Assembly: GCF_003319105.1 (NCBI RefSeq)
Contig: NZ_QOHH01000005.1
Location: 233,786 to 297,785, forward strand
Direction of reading: 5' to 3'
DNA length: 64,000 nucleotides
Source of the DNA: Blastococcus sp. TF02-09
GTDB taxonomy: Bacteria > Actinomycetota > Actinomycetes > Mycobacteriales > Geodermatophilaceae
Made by a program: the position numbers and the translations under genes. Below are positions 35,409 to 42,781 of this stretch, piece after piece (the stretch's first letter is position 1; the number at the start of each line of letters is the position of its first letter). The notes beneath the pieces were generated by a model that was not told the DNA's origin, made no database searches, and saw nothing but the letters and a program-made list of their open reading frames with translations.

Positions 35409-36626
35409 ATGACCGGAGGAGCGCTCGACCTGCCCGCCGAGTACGTGCGGCTGGGGCTGCGCTTCGACCGCCTCGAGCCCGGCTTCGTCGACGCCTACAC
35501 CGGAGACCCGCGCATCCGGGCGCAGGTGGAGGACGAGCCGGCGCCCACCCCGCAGCAGCTGCGCGACCGCGCCCGCCAGCTCCTCCGCGAGCTCGAGTCC
35601 GCCGACCTGGCCGCCGACCGGACCGAGTTCCTGCGCGGTCAGCTGACCGGCCTGGAGTGCAGCGCCCGGAAGCTGAGCGGCGAACCGGTGGGCTTCGTGG
35701 AGGAGGTGTCGCGCTACTTCCAGGTGGACGTGACCCTGGGGGACGAGGCCGACTACGCCGCGGCGCACGCCGAGCTGGACGGGCTGCTGCCCGGCGGGGG
35801 ATCGCTCACCGACCGGTACGCCGCGCACCGCCGTCGCGAGGAGTGCCCGAAGGCGTTGCTGGAGGCCGCCGTCCACGCGCTGTCCAGCGCGCTGCGCGAC
35901 CGGGTTCGCGGGCAGTACGGCCTGCCGGAGGCCGAGACCGTGCGGTACGAGGTGGTCACCGACAAGCCGTGGTCGGGCTTCAACTACTACGAGGGCGGCT
36001 ACCGCTCGCGCGTGGCGATCAACGCCGACCTGCCGCACCGGCTCTCCCAGCTGGCGCACCTCGTCGCCCACGAGTCCTATCCGGGCCACCACACCGAGCA
36101 CTGCCGCAAGGAGCGCGGGCTGGTCGAGCGGTCGGGCCGGGCCGAGCACACCGTCTTCCTCGTCAACACCCCCGAGTGCCTCATGGCCGAGGGCCTGGCC
36201 GATCTCGGCGTCGAGGCGGCCATCGGCGACGGGTGGGGACCGTGGGGAGCGGAGATCCTCGGCGACCTCGGCCTGCGCTTCGACGGGCACCTCGCCGAGC
36301 GGATCGCCGCCGCGGCGGCGCCGCTGAACCGGGTGCGGCAGGACGCGGCGATCCTGCTGCACGACCGCGGCGCCGACGTCGACGAGGTGGCGGCCTACCT
36401 CCAGCGCTGGTCGCTGGTCGCCGGGGACCGGGCCCGCCAGCAGATCCGCTTCCTCACCGACCCGCTGTGGCGCGCCTACATCTCCACCTACGTCGAGGGC
36501 TACGGGCTCCTGTCGCGGTGGCTGGACGCCCGCCCGGCCGACCAGCCGGCCGCCGACCGCTTCCTCCGGCTGCTCGACGAGCCACTGACCCCGGCCGCCG
36601 TCGCCGGCGAGCTCGTGGCGGCCTGA
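35409..36626 (+). CDS. DUF885 family metallohydrolase-like protein
   Basis: 405 residues. The C-terminal half carries LVAHESYPGHHTEHCRKE (about residue 218), an HExxxHH-like zinc motif typical of DUF885 proteins, with downstream CLMAEGLADLGVEA supplying a Glu. The N-terminal part is helical (LRDRARQLLRELESADLAADR). Family members are M32/M3-like putative peptidases without signal peptide here, so cytoplasmic. Substrate unknown. Followed after 5 nt by a small membrane protein gene. Confidence 0.85.
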   Translation: MTGGALDLPAEYVRLGLRFDRLEPGFVDAYTGDPRIRAQVEDEPAPTPQQLRDRARQLLRELESADLAADRTEFLRGQLTGLECSARKLSGEPVGFVEEVSRYFQVDVTLGDEADYAAAHAELDGLLPGGGSLTDRYAAHRRREECPKALLEAAVHALSSALRDRVRGQYGLPEAETVRYEVVTDKPWSGFNYYEGGYRSRVAINADLPHRLSQLAHLVAHESYPGHHTEHCRKERGLVERSGRAEHTVFLVNTPECLMAEGLADLGVEAAIGDGWGPWGAEILGDLGLRFDGHLAERIAAAAAPLNRVRQDAAILLHDRGADVDEVAAYLQRWSLVAGDRARQQIRFLTDPLWRAYISTYVEGYGLLSRWLDARPADQPAADRFLRLLDEPLTPAAVAGELVAA

Positions 36627-36631
36627 GCGCC

Positions 36632-36988
36632 GTGTCCCGTCGCGACCCGCAGCGCGCCCGGGTGCTCGGCCTGTGGACGGCGGGCTGGCTGGCGGTCTTC
36701 CTCGTCGCCGGGATGCTGTGGCTGGGGGAGCCGTCGGTGCAGTGGCCGGTGCTGGCCGTGCCGCTGCTGTGGGCGCTGGTCGCGTCGCGTCCCCGGCGCC
36801 GGGCGGCCGACGACCGGTACGGCGACGAGCCCGACTCCTGGGACGACGACCCGTGGGACGACGACGCGCCGTCCTACTGGGACGCGCCGCCCGGACTGCG
36901 CCCGGCGGAACGCACCGACACCGTGGAGCGCCCGGCGCTGCGCCGCCCGTCCGAGTTCGACGAGTGGGGACGGCGCCGGCCCCGCTGA
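36632..36988 (+). CDS. Small membrane protein with Asp/Trp-rich tail
   Basis: 118 residues: two hydrophobic helices (about 14-33 GLWTAGWLAVFLVAGMLWLG and 38-53 VQWPVLAVPLLWALVA), then a basic RPRRRA and an acidic tail with repeated WDDD (DSWDDDPWDDDAPSYWD). GTG 36632 is 5 nt after the DUF885 stop, so it is co-transcribed. No known family. Codon third positions are strongly G/C, supporting it as a real gene. Confidence 0.7.
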   Translation: MSRRDPQRARVLGLWTAGWLAVFLVAGMLWLGEPSVQWPVLAVPLLWALVASRPRRRAADDRYGDEPDSWDDDPWDDDAPSYWDAPPGLRPAERTDTVERPALRRPSEFDEWGRRRPR

Positions 36989-36993
36989 GCCGT

Positions 36994-37014
36994 CCACCCC
37001 GTCGCGGAGGGTGG
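36994..37014 (+). terminator. Weak hairpin after the DUF885 operon
   Basis: CCACCC/GGGTGG with a 9-nt loop, a few bases after the stop at 36988. No U-run. Confidence 0.3.
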
Positions 37015-37098
37015 GATGGGCGTGGCAGATGTGACCCGCCCAGGTGAACGTTGTGTTCCCTTCGGGGTGGTCACGGCGCTTTCGTCGGTGGTCGGTCC

Positions 37099-37259
37099 TA
37101 CCGTCGCAGGTGCTCGGCCCGGAGCGTCCCGGGTCGTGCACGGGAGGCCCGGCAGGTGTCGAACGACTTCGTCGACCAGGGGGGCCGGCACCCGGCCTCC
37201 GAGCCGGGGCCCGGCCGCCACTGAACGGGGCGCGCTGTGCGCCCCTGGGGAGCCGACAC
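37099..37259 (+). promoter_or_regulatory. Long structured leader of phoH2
   Basis: TACCGT at 37099-37104 is a candidate -10. The following ~150 nt before GTG 37260 is GC-rich with several hairpins, including GGCCGG/CCGGCC pairs and GGGGCGC-GCTGT-GCGCCCC directly before the ribosome binding site GGGGAG. No riboswitch class was recognised. The whole 36989-37259 gap holds no convincing gene. Confidence 0.4.
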
Positions 37260-38555
37260 GTGAATACTCGCCGCACGTACGTCCTCGACACCTCCGTCCT
37301 GCTCGCCGACCCCGGGGCCCTGCTGCGGTTCGGCGACTCCGACGTGGTGCTCCCGCTCGTCGTCATCGGTGAGCTCGAGGGCAAGCGCGACCACCCCGAG
37401 CTGGGCTGGTTCGCCCGCCAGTCGCTGCGGATGCTCGACGACCTGCGCGTCCGTCACGGCCGGCTCGACGCGCCGGTGCCGGTGGGGGAGTCCGGCGGAA
37501 CCCTGCACGTGGAGCTCAACCACAGCGACCCGTCGGTCCTCCCGGCCGGTTTCCGCAACGACAGCAACGACAGCCGGATCATGGTCGTCGCGCTCAACCT
37601 GCGCGCCGAGGGCCGCGACGTCTGCCTGATCACCAAGGACGTGCCGCTGCGGGTCAAGGCGGCCGCGGTGGGTCTGGCGACCGACGAGTACCGCGCGCAG
37701 GACGCCGTCGACACCGGCTGGACCGGCATGGCCGAGATCCCGGTGGACGACGCCGAGATCGACGAGCTGTACGAGAGCGGCCAGGCGTTCCTGCCGGCGG
37801 CCGCGGAGCTGCCCACGCACACCGGGCTGGTGCTGCTCTCCTCGCGCGGGTCGGCGCTGGGGCGGGTGCTGCCGGACAAGCACGTGCGGCTGGTGCGCGG
37901 CGACCGCGAGGCGTTCGGGCTGCACGGCCGCTCCGCCGAGCAGCGGGTGGCCCTCGACCTGCTGCTGGACCCGGAGATCGGCATCGTCTCCCTCGGCGGG
38001 CGGGCGGGCACCGGCAAGTCGGCGCTGGCGCTGTGCGCGGGGCTGGAGTCGGTGATGGAGCGCCGGGCGCACAAGAAGGTGGTCATCTTCCGGCCGCTGT
38101 ACGCCGTCGGTGGCCAGGAGCTGGGCTACCTGCCGGGCAGCGAGAACGAGAAGATGTCGCCCTGGGCGCAGGCGGTCTACGACACCCTCGGCGCGCTGGT
38201 CTCGTCGGCGGTGCTGGACGAGATCGCCGACCGCGGGCTCATCGAGGTGCTGCCGCTGACGCACATCCGCGGGCGCTCGCTGCACGACTCTTTCGTCATC
38301 GTGGACGAGGCCCAGTCGCTGGAGCGCGGCGTGCTGCTGACCGTGCTGTCGCGGCTGGGTGCCGGGTCGCGGGTGGTGCTCACCCACGACGTCGCCCAGC
38401 GGGACAACCTGCGGGTGGGCCGGCACGACGGCATCGCGGCCGTGGTGGAGAACCTCAAGGGGCACCCGCTGTTCGCGCACGTCACCCTGACCCGCTCGGA
38501 GCGCTCGCCGATCGCGGCCCTGGTCACGGAGATGCTGGAGGACCTCCCGCTCTGA
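37260..38555 (+). CDS. PhoH2: PIN ribonuclease domain fused to PhoH ATPase/helicase
   Basis: 431 residues. PIN domain at the N-terminus with acidic active-site residues: [10 protein letters not shown] (Asp10), [11 protein letters not shown] (Glu), NDSNDSRI and [12 protein letters not shown] (Asp). The PhoH domain follows: [16 protein letters not shown] (Walker A, about 246-254), [40 protein letters not shown] (Walker B) and [13 protein letters not shown]. In mycobacteria PhoH2 is an ATP-dependent sequence-specific RNase/helicase paired with a small antitoxin-like PhoAT; no convincing counterpart is visible here. GTG 37260 follows GGGGAG. Confidence 0.93.
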   Translation: MNTRRTYVLDTSVLLADPGALLRFGDSDVVLPLVVIGELEGKRDHPELGWFARQSLRMLDDLRVRHGRLDAPVPVGESGGTLHVELNHSDPSVLPAGFRNDSNDSRIMVVALNLRAEGRDVCLITKDVPLRVKAAAVGLATDEYRAQDAVDTGWTGMAEIPVDDAEIDELYESGQAFLPAAAELPTHTGLVLLSSRGSALGRVLPDKHVRLVRGDREAFGLHGRSAEQRVALDLLLDPEIGIVSLGGRAGTGKSALALCAGLESVMERRAHKKVVIFRPLYAVGGQELGYLPGSENEKMSPWAQAVYDTLGALVSSAVLDEIADRGLIEVLPLTHIRGRSLHDSFVIVDEAQSLERGVLLTVLSRLGAGSRVVLTHDVAQRDNLRVGRHDGIAAVVENLKGHPLFAHVTLTRSERSPIAALVTEMLEDLPL

Positions 38556-38567
38556 CCCGCACTGCTG

Positions 38568-38623
38568 GGGTGTTCTTCGCGCTCAGGGGATCCGGCAGGG
38601 CCCCCTGAGCGCGAGGAACACCC
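38568..38623. repeat. Palindromic repeat / bidirectional terminator (copy 1)
   Basis: GGGTGTTCTTCGCGCTCAGG.. (38568-38589) pairs over 22 bp, with one U-G pair, with 38602-38623, between convergent phoH2 and the AbiEi-like gene. Its 3' side GAACACCCGAGG recurs in the second palindrome at 39655-39710, so the two belong to one repeat family. Confidence 0.7.
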
Positions 38624-38633
38624 GAGGAGCGCC

Positions 38634-39563
38634 TCACCGCCGGGACCGTTCCTGCGCCCGGCGCACCCGCGCGGCCAGCCGGTGCCCCGCCGCCAGGTCG
38701 GCCCACACCCAGCGCGTCATGCCCAGTCCCTCGTCCCGGACGGCGTCCTCGCGGCGCTTCTCCTCGAACACGGCCTCCCCCGGGTCCTGGCCCGGTCGCA
38801 GGAGCCGGCCGTACTTCACCCGCCCGTCGAACTCGCCGACCAGGCCGTGCTCCTCCCAGGCGAAGTCGGTCCGCGCGACGAGCAGCCCGCCCTCGCCGCG
38901 GACCTCGAACTGCAGCGTCGAGGGGCCGACGCCCCAGCGGTGCAGCACGACCCGGCTGCGTGACTCGCCGACGCTCTCGCTGCGGCCGTCCGCGAAGTCG
39001 ACCGCCCGCGCCGCCGCCCGGCTGCCGGGTGCACCTGCGAGGTCGAACAGCCGGGCACGCAGTACGTCGCGGTGCAGCCGTCCCTGGCGGAGCACCGCGT
39101 CCAGGGTGACCACCGCGGCCTCGTGCGGCAGCGACCGCGCCAGGTCGAGGGCCGTGCGCACCAGCGAGGTGACCCGGAGGCCGTCGACCTCCCCGATCTC
39201 GTCGTCGCGGAGGCGGGCGACGTGGCACCGCAGGACCCGGCCGGTGTCGTTCGAGGCGGGCGGGCGGCGGGTGACGTGTACGCGGTCCAGCGGCACGTCC
39301 CACAGCGGCAGCCCGTGCAGCACGGCGGCCGACTGGTGGCTCACCACGGCGTCCCGCCGGAGGCCGGCGAGCGTCGCCACGACGAGCAGCCGGTGTCGCT
39401 CCGCCGGATCCGGGGGCAGGACGGCGTTGACGTAGGCCCCGCGACGCAGCCGGGTGAGCTCCCCCGACCGGACGAGCCGACCGAGCTCGTCGTCGGACCA
39501 CCCGTCGCGGACCGCGTCGCGGCGGAGGTGGAGGGAGGAAGGCCCGTCCTGGGAGGTCGTCAT
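38634..39563 (-). CDS. AbiEi-like N-terminal domain plus DUF559-like PD-(D/E)XK nuclease domain protein
   Basis: 309 residues. N-terminal winged-helix part (WSDDELGRLVRSGELTRLRRGAYVNA, then SHQSAAVLHGLPLWDVPLDRVHVTRR) matches AbiEi-type antitoxin domains. The C-terminal ~110 residues look like a Vsr/DUF559 nuclease fold: SVGESRSR (Glu), ARTDFAWEEHGLVGEFDGRVKY (D...E-x-D-x-K) and a final WVWADL. No AbiEii toxin gene is adjacent. Such proteins are common, often multicopy, in actinobacteria and their activity is untested to my knowledge. ATG 39563 was chosen; upstream in-frame DNA runs into the repeat. Flanked by related palindromes. Confidence 0.82.
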   Translation of the reverse strand: MTTSQDGPSSLHLRRDAVRDGWSDDELGRLVRSGELTRLRRGAYVNAVLPPDPAERHRLLVVATLAGLRRDAVVSHQSAAVLHGLPLWDVPLDRVHVTRRPPASNDTGRVLRCHVARLRDDEIGEVDGLRVTSLVRTALDLARSLPHEAAVVTLDAVLRQGRLHRDVLRARLFDLAGAPGSRAAARAVDFADGRSESVGESRSRVVLHRWGVGPSTLQFEVRGEGGLLVARTDFAWEEHGLVGEFDGRVKYGRLLRPGQDPGEAVFEEKRREDAVRDEGLGMTRWVWADLAAGHRLAARVRRAQERSRR

Positions 39564-39654
39564 CCCGACACGCTGGCCCGCGGCGGGGCACCGACGACGC
39601 CGCCGAGAGAACCGGTGGATGCGGGGCGCACCTGTGGACAGCTGCCTCTGGGGC

Positions 39655-39710
39655 GGTTCTCCCGCTCCTGGGGTGCTGCAGAACCCCAGGAGCGGGAAGA
39701 ACACCCGAGG
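39655..39710. repeat. Palindromic repeat (copy 2)
   Basis: TTCTCCCGCTCCTGGGGT (39657-39674) pairs with 39682-39701 around GCTGCAG, and ends with AACACCCGAGG as in the copy at 38568-38623. It lies between the start of the AbiEi-like gene and the end of the flagellar operon, and could also terminate the latter. Confidence 0.65.
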
Positions 39711-39740
39711 GGGCGGGCGGGCGGGACGAACGCCCGCGGG

Positions 39741-39989
39741 TCAGGCGGCGGGTTCGGCCTCCGTGGGCTGCGTGTCGGGACCCTCGGGGGCGTCCGTTGT
39801 CGCGCGGGCCGGAGTGCGCGGAGCGCTGGCCAGCCGCAGCAGCGCCACCGCACCCCAGCCGGCGGCCAGGCACCACAGCACCCGGATCATCACCTCGTCG
39901 GCGGTGAGGTCGCCCCGGAGCCCGAGTGCGAGCACCGGGAGCGCCAGCACGAACCCGACGAGGAGCACGTCCCAGCGCAGCGGGTTCAT
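39741..39989 (-). CDS. Small two-helix membrane protein at the end of the flagellar operon
   Basis: 82 residues with two helices (about 8-24 LLVGFVLALPVLALGL and 33-52 VMIRVLWCLAAGWGAVALL) and a Pro/Thr/Glu-rich tail. ATG 39989 overlaps the FlhF-like stop by 4 nt (ATGA), so it is the last gene of the flagellar operon. No family recognised; the coupling suggests a flagellar link, which is inference. Confidence 0.7.
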   Translation of the reverse strand: MNPLRWDVLLVGFVLALPVLALGLRGDLTADEVMIRVLWCLAAGWGAVALLRLASAPRTPARATTDAPEGPDTQPTEAEPAA

Positions 39990-42781
39990 GCCGGCGCGCT
40001 CTCCAGCCGCTCGCACAGGACCGAGGCCCACCGGTGCGGGGTGGCGCGCAGACCGTCGACGACGGCGACCGGGGTCGCGAGGTCCGCCAGCACGACGGCC
40101 GGGTCGGCCGACAGGTCGGTGTCCTGCACGATGAGCGCGTCCACGCGGGCCAGGCCGTCGAGCCAGTGCTCGATGTCCTCGGGCTTGCGGGTGGCCTCCA
40201 CGACCGCCCAGACCGCGACGGGCGTCCAGATGGCCAGCATCTGCGCCATCCAGTACGCGTCGGAGCGCAGCGGCGCGTCGACGGCGACGATGGTGACGCT
40301 GCCCGACGTGGCGGCGTCCTGCCGGCGGCGCAGCGCGGCGTCGACGGTGCTCATCCGGCTGGTCTCGGGGGACAGGCCCACCAGGTCACCGCGGGTCGCC
40401 CACTGCACCCGGTCGGGGTCCAGGCGCATCGTCGCGGCGAGCGAGCGGGCGGCGCGCAGGGTCTCGACGCCCGGACCCACGACGAACAGCACGTCACCCG
40501 CACCGGTCGGCAGCTCGGGAGGCTCCGGCAGGTGCTGCCCGAGCGCCCGGGTGAGCGCGGCGTAGATACCGTCGGCAGCGACGTCCGCGGTGAAGGCCGG
40601 GCCGAGCAGCTCGGCCGGGACACCGAGCGCGGACAGCCGCGAGACCACCTCGGCCGGCGTGCTCGGCGGGGCGATGCGCACCCGCGAGGGTCGTGCCGGG
40701 ACGGCGGCGGGCAGCTCGGGGGCGTCCAGCAGACCCGATCCGTCGGCCTCGATGAGGTCGGCGAGGTCGGCCAGCTCGGGCATGTCCGGCGTCTCGGGGT
40801 CGGCCATCAGCGGACCGACGGGCAGCCGGGTCACCGTGGCGAGCAGCTCGGTGGTGCGAGGGGACGCCGGGGCGTCGTCGGCACCGCGGGCGGACGGGGA
40901 ACCGGCCTCCGGCGACGGCGCCGCGGGGACGCGCGACTGCGACGGCGGCACGGGCGGCCGGCCGGTGCGCGGCGGGACCGGCGGCAGCCCCCGGCCACGG
41001 GACGGCGACCCGGGCAGCAGGGACAGGGGCGGCATCACCGAGGTCTCGTCCATCGTCATCGACCGCCCGACGGGCGCGGGGTCGCTGGCGGTGCGGGCGA
41101 GCAGCGGCGCGACCTCGAGCTCCGCGGCGGAGCCGGCGTCCTCGGTGGTGGCGTCCTCGACGGTGTCTTCGACGACGTCCTCGACGATGGCGGTCTCCGC
41201 GACCGGGGCGTCCTCCACGGCGGCGGGCACCTCGTCGGCGGCCACCTCGTCGGTGGGCTCCTCCTCGGGAGCGGCCGGGCCGAACAGCGAGGTGCGGAAC
41301 TCCTCGACCGGGGCGGACGGCGCGATCGGCTCGTCGGGGGTCTCGGCCGGGGCGGTCGCCGCGGGGGCGGTGACCACCTCGCCCCAGAGCCCGGTGGAGG
41401 CCGACGGGACCGCGGCAGGCGCGGCCGGGACGGGCGCCGGGGTGAAAGGCAGGGGACCGAAGAGGTCCGTGCTCACGGAGCGCTCGGCGACCACGGGTGC
41501 CGCCACCTCGGGGACGACGGGCGCAGGGGCCTCCTCCACGAGGAGCGCGGGCGCCTCGACGGTGGGCTCGACGCTCACCGCGGAGGGCTCGACCGGATCG
41601 GCCTGGGGTGCGTCACCGGCCACCACGCGGCGCAGGATGCCGGCCAGGGCGTCGTCCGAGTGCCCCTCGGCCAGGGCCGCGCGCAGCACCTCGGCGATCG
41701 CCTCCTCGCGGGAGACCGGCAGGGGGGCCGCGGCGGGCTCCTCGTCCACGACCACCTCGTCCAGGAATCCCTCGACCCCGGGGAGCTCGTCCACCGGCGC
41801 CTCGGCCACGACGGCGTCCGCCTCGGGAGCCTCGGCTGCGCCGAACCCGTCCGCGGCGAACTCGCTCGCGAACGCCTCGTCGGAGAGCGTCAGCTCGTCG
41901 GCCCAGGAGGGCGACTCCGTCCGCTCGTCGACCGACGTGGAGGGCGGCGCGATGACCTGGTCTCCCACCGTTTCCTCCTTCTGGCGGGTCGCGCGCGACC
42001 ACACCGCTGGCTTCATCGTTCGTCCGGCTCCGAGCTCGGGCTCGGGCTCTGATTCCGGGTCGGGATCCGGCTGGGGGCGCTCGGCCCCCGGCCGGGTCGT
42101 CTCCGCTGTCTCCAGCGCCTCGCGCACCGCGTGCTGCACGTCGCGGTCGCCGGCCACCATCCGCGCGAGCGCGGCGGTGAAGGGGGAGGGGGCGTCGTCG
42201 AGGTCCGCCGCGTCGTCCGCACCGGGCACCTCGGGCGACGGCCGCGCGGCTTCCCGCGTGGCTCGCGGGAAGGTGGCCGGTGCGACCCCGGGCCGGGACC
42301 CGGTGGCCGGGGTGCTGCGCTGCTGGGCGGCGGCCGGTGCGGCCGTCAGGCCCAGGAGCCCGGCGAGCTCGTCGACGCGCTCGTCGTCGGCGGGGCGGGG
42401 CCGGGGAGCCGGGACCTCGGCGCGCCGCTCGGGCCGGGCGGCCTCGGCGGCCCACGCGGCGGCGCCGTTGCGCGACGGAGCCGTGCGCGCCCGGGCCGGC
42501 GCGGCCGAGGCCAGCGGGGAGCCGAACGCGGCGAGCCTCCCCGTGTCGGGGTCCTCGGTCAGCGCACCCGCCGGCCGCGCCGGGGCGGCCGCGGGCAGGA
42601 CCGGGGCGCCGAAGGGGTCGGGTGCCACCTCGGCGACGTAGCGCTCGGTCGCGAAGAACCCGAGCACCCCGCCCGAGCGGACGCGACGGACCCCGACGAC
42701 GCGGGCGGCCGGGCCGAACTGCTCGCGCGCGGCCGCGATGGCGTCGTCGCGGGTGGCAGCCTCAACGGATCGCAACGGCAC
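39986..42781 (-). CDS. Degenerate FlhF-like protein (pseudo-GTPase) with very long disordered linker
   Basis: 931 residues, about twice a usual FlhF. The N-terminal ~50 residues (RSVEAATRDDAIAAAREQFG, VVGVRRVRSGGVLGFFATERY) match the FlhF basic domain. Residues about 60-680 are Ala/Pro/Glu/Val-rich and probably disordered. The last ~250 resemble the SRP-type NG domain, but the P-loop reads GPGVETLRAA instead of GPxGxGKTT, the DTAGR region reads VAVDAPLRSD, and no TKLD specificity motif is present. GTP binding is therefore unlikely. FlhF normally places the flagellum by recruiting FliF. GTG 42781 lies inside the flhA 3' end (20-nt overlap). Confidence 0.8.
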   Translation of the reverse strand: MPLRSVEAATRDDAIAAAREQFGPAARVVGVRRVRSGGVLGFFATERYVAEVAPDPFGAPVLPAAAPARPAGALTEDPDTGRLAAFGSPLASAAPARARTAPSRNGAAAWAAEAARPERRAEVPAPRPRPADDERVDELAGLLGLTAAPAAAQQRSTPATGSRPGVAPATFPRATREAARPSPEVPGADDAADLDDAPSPFTAALARMVAGDRDVQHAVREALETAETTRPGAERPQPDPDPESEPEPELGAGRTMKPAVWSRATRQKEETVGDQVIAPPSTSVDERTESPSWADELTLSDEAFASEFAADGFGAAEAPEADAVVAEAPVDELPGVEGFLDEVVVDEEPAAAPLPVSREEAIAEVLRAALAEGHSDDALAGILRRVVAGDAPQADPVEPSAVSVEPTVEAPALLVEEAPAPVVPEVAAPVVAERSVSTDLFGPLPFTPAPVPAAPAAVPSASTGLWGEVVTAPAATAPAETPDEPIAPSAPVEEFRTSLFGPAAPEEEPTDEVAADEVPAAVEDAPVAETAIVEDVVEDTVEDATTEDAGSAAELEVAPLLARTASDPAPVGRSMTMDETSVMPPLSLLPGSPSRGRGLPPVPPRTGRPPVPPSQSRVPAAPSPEAGSPSARGADDAPASPRTTELLATVTRLPVGPLMADPETPDMPELADLADLIEADGSGLLDAPELPAAVPARPSRVRIAPPSTPAEVVSRLSALGVPAELLGPAFTADVAADGIYAALTRALGQHLPEPPELPTGAGDVLFVVGPGVETLRAARSLAATMRLDPDRVQWATRGDLVGLSPETSRMSTVDAALRRRQDAATSGSVTIVAVDAPLRSDAYWMAQMLAIWTPVAVWAVVEATRKPEDIEHWLDGLARVDALIVQDTDLSADPAVVLADLATPVAVVDGLRATPHRWASVLCERLESAPA

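Noticed and set aside
37105..37259. phoH2 leader as a cyclic di-AMP or other known riboswitch
   Set aside because: I could not match the conserved bases of any class; only generic hairpins are visible. A covariance-model search would decide.
37016..37372. 118-codon + strand ORF overlapping the phoH2 start, considered as a PhoAT-like antitoxin
   Set aside because: Many codons end in A or T (GAT, CCA, GGT, GAA, CGT, TGT, GTT), unlike real genes here, and no ribosome binding site or family feature is visible.
39926..42052. Very long + strand open frames antisense to the FlhF-like gene (also 40590-42641)
   Set aside because: They arise from GC-rich codon bias opposite a low-complexity coding region; their products are Arg/Gly/Ser or Ala/Ser-rich with no domain, and the - strand gene fits the operon by overlap.
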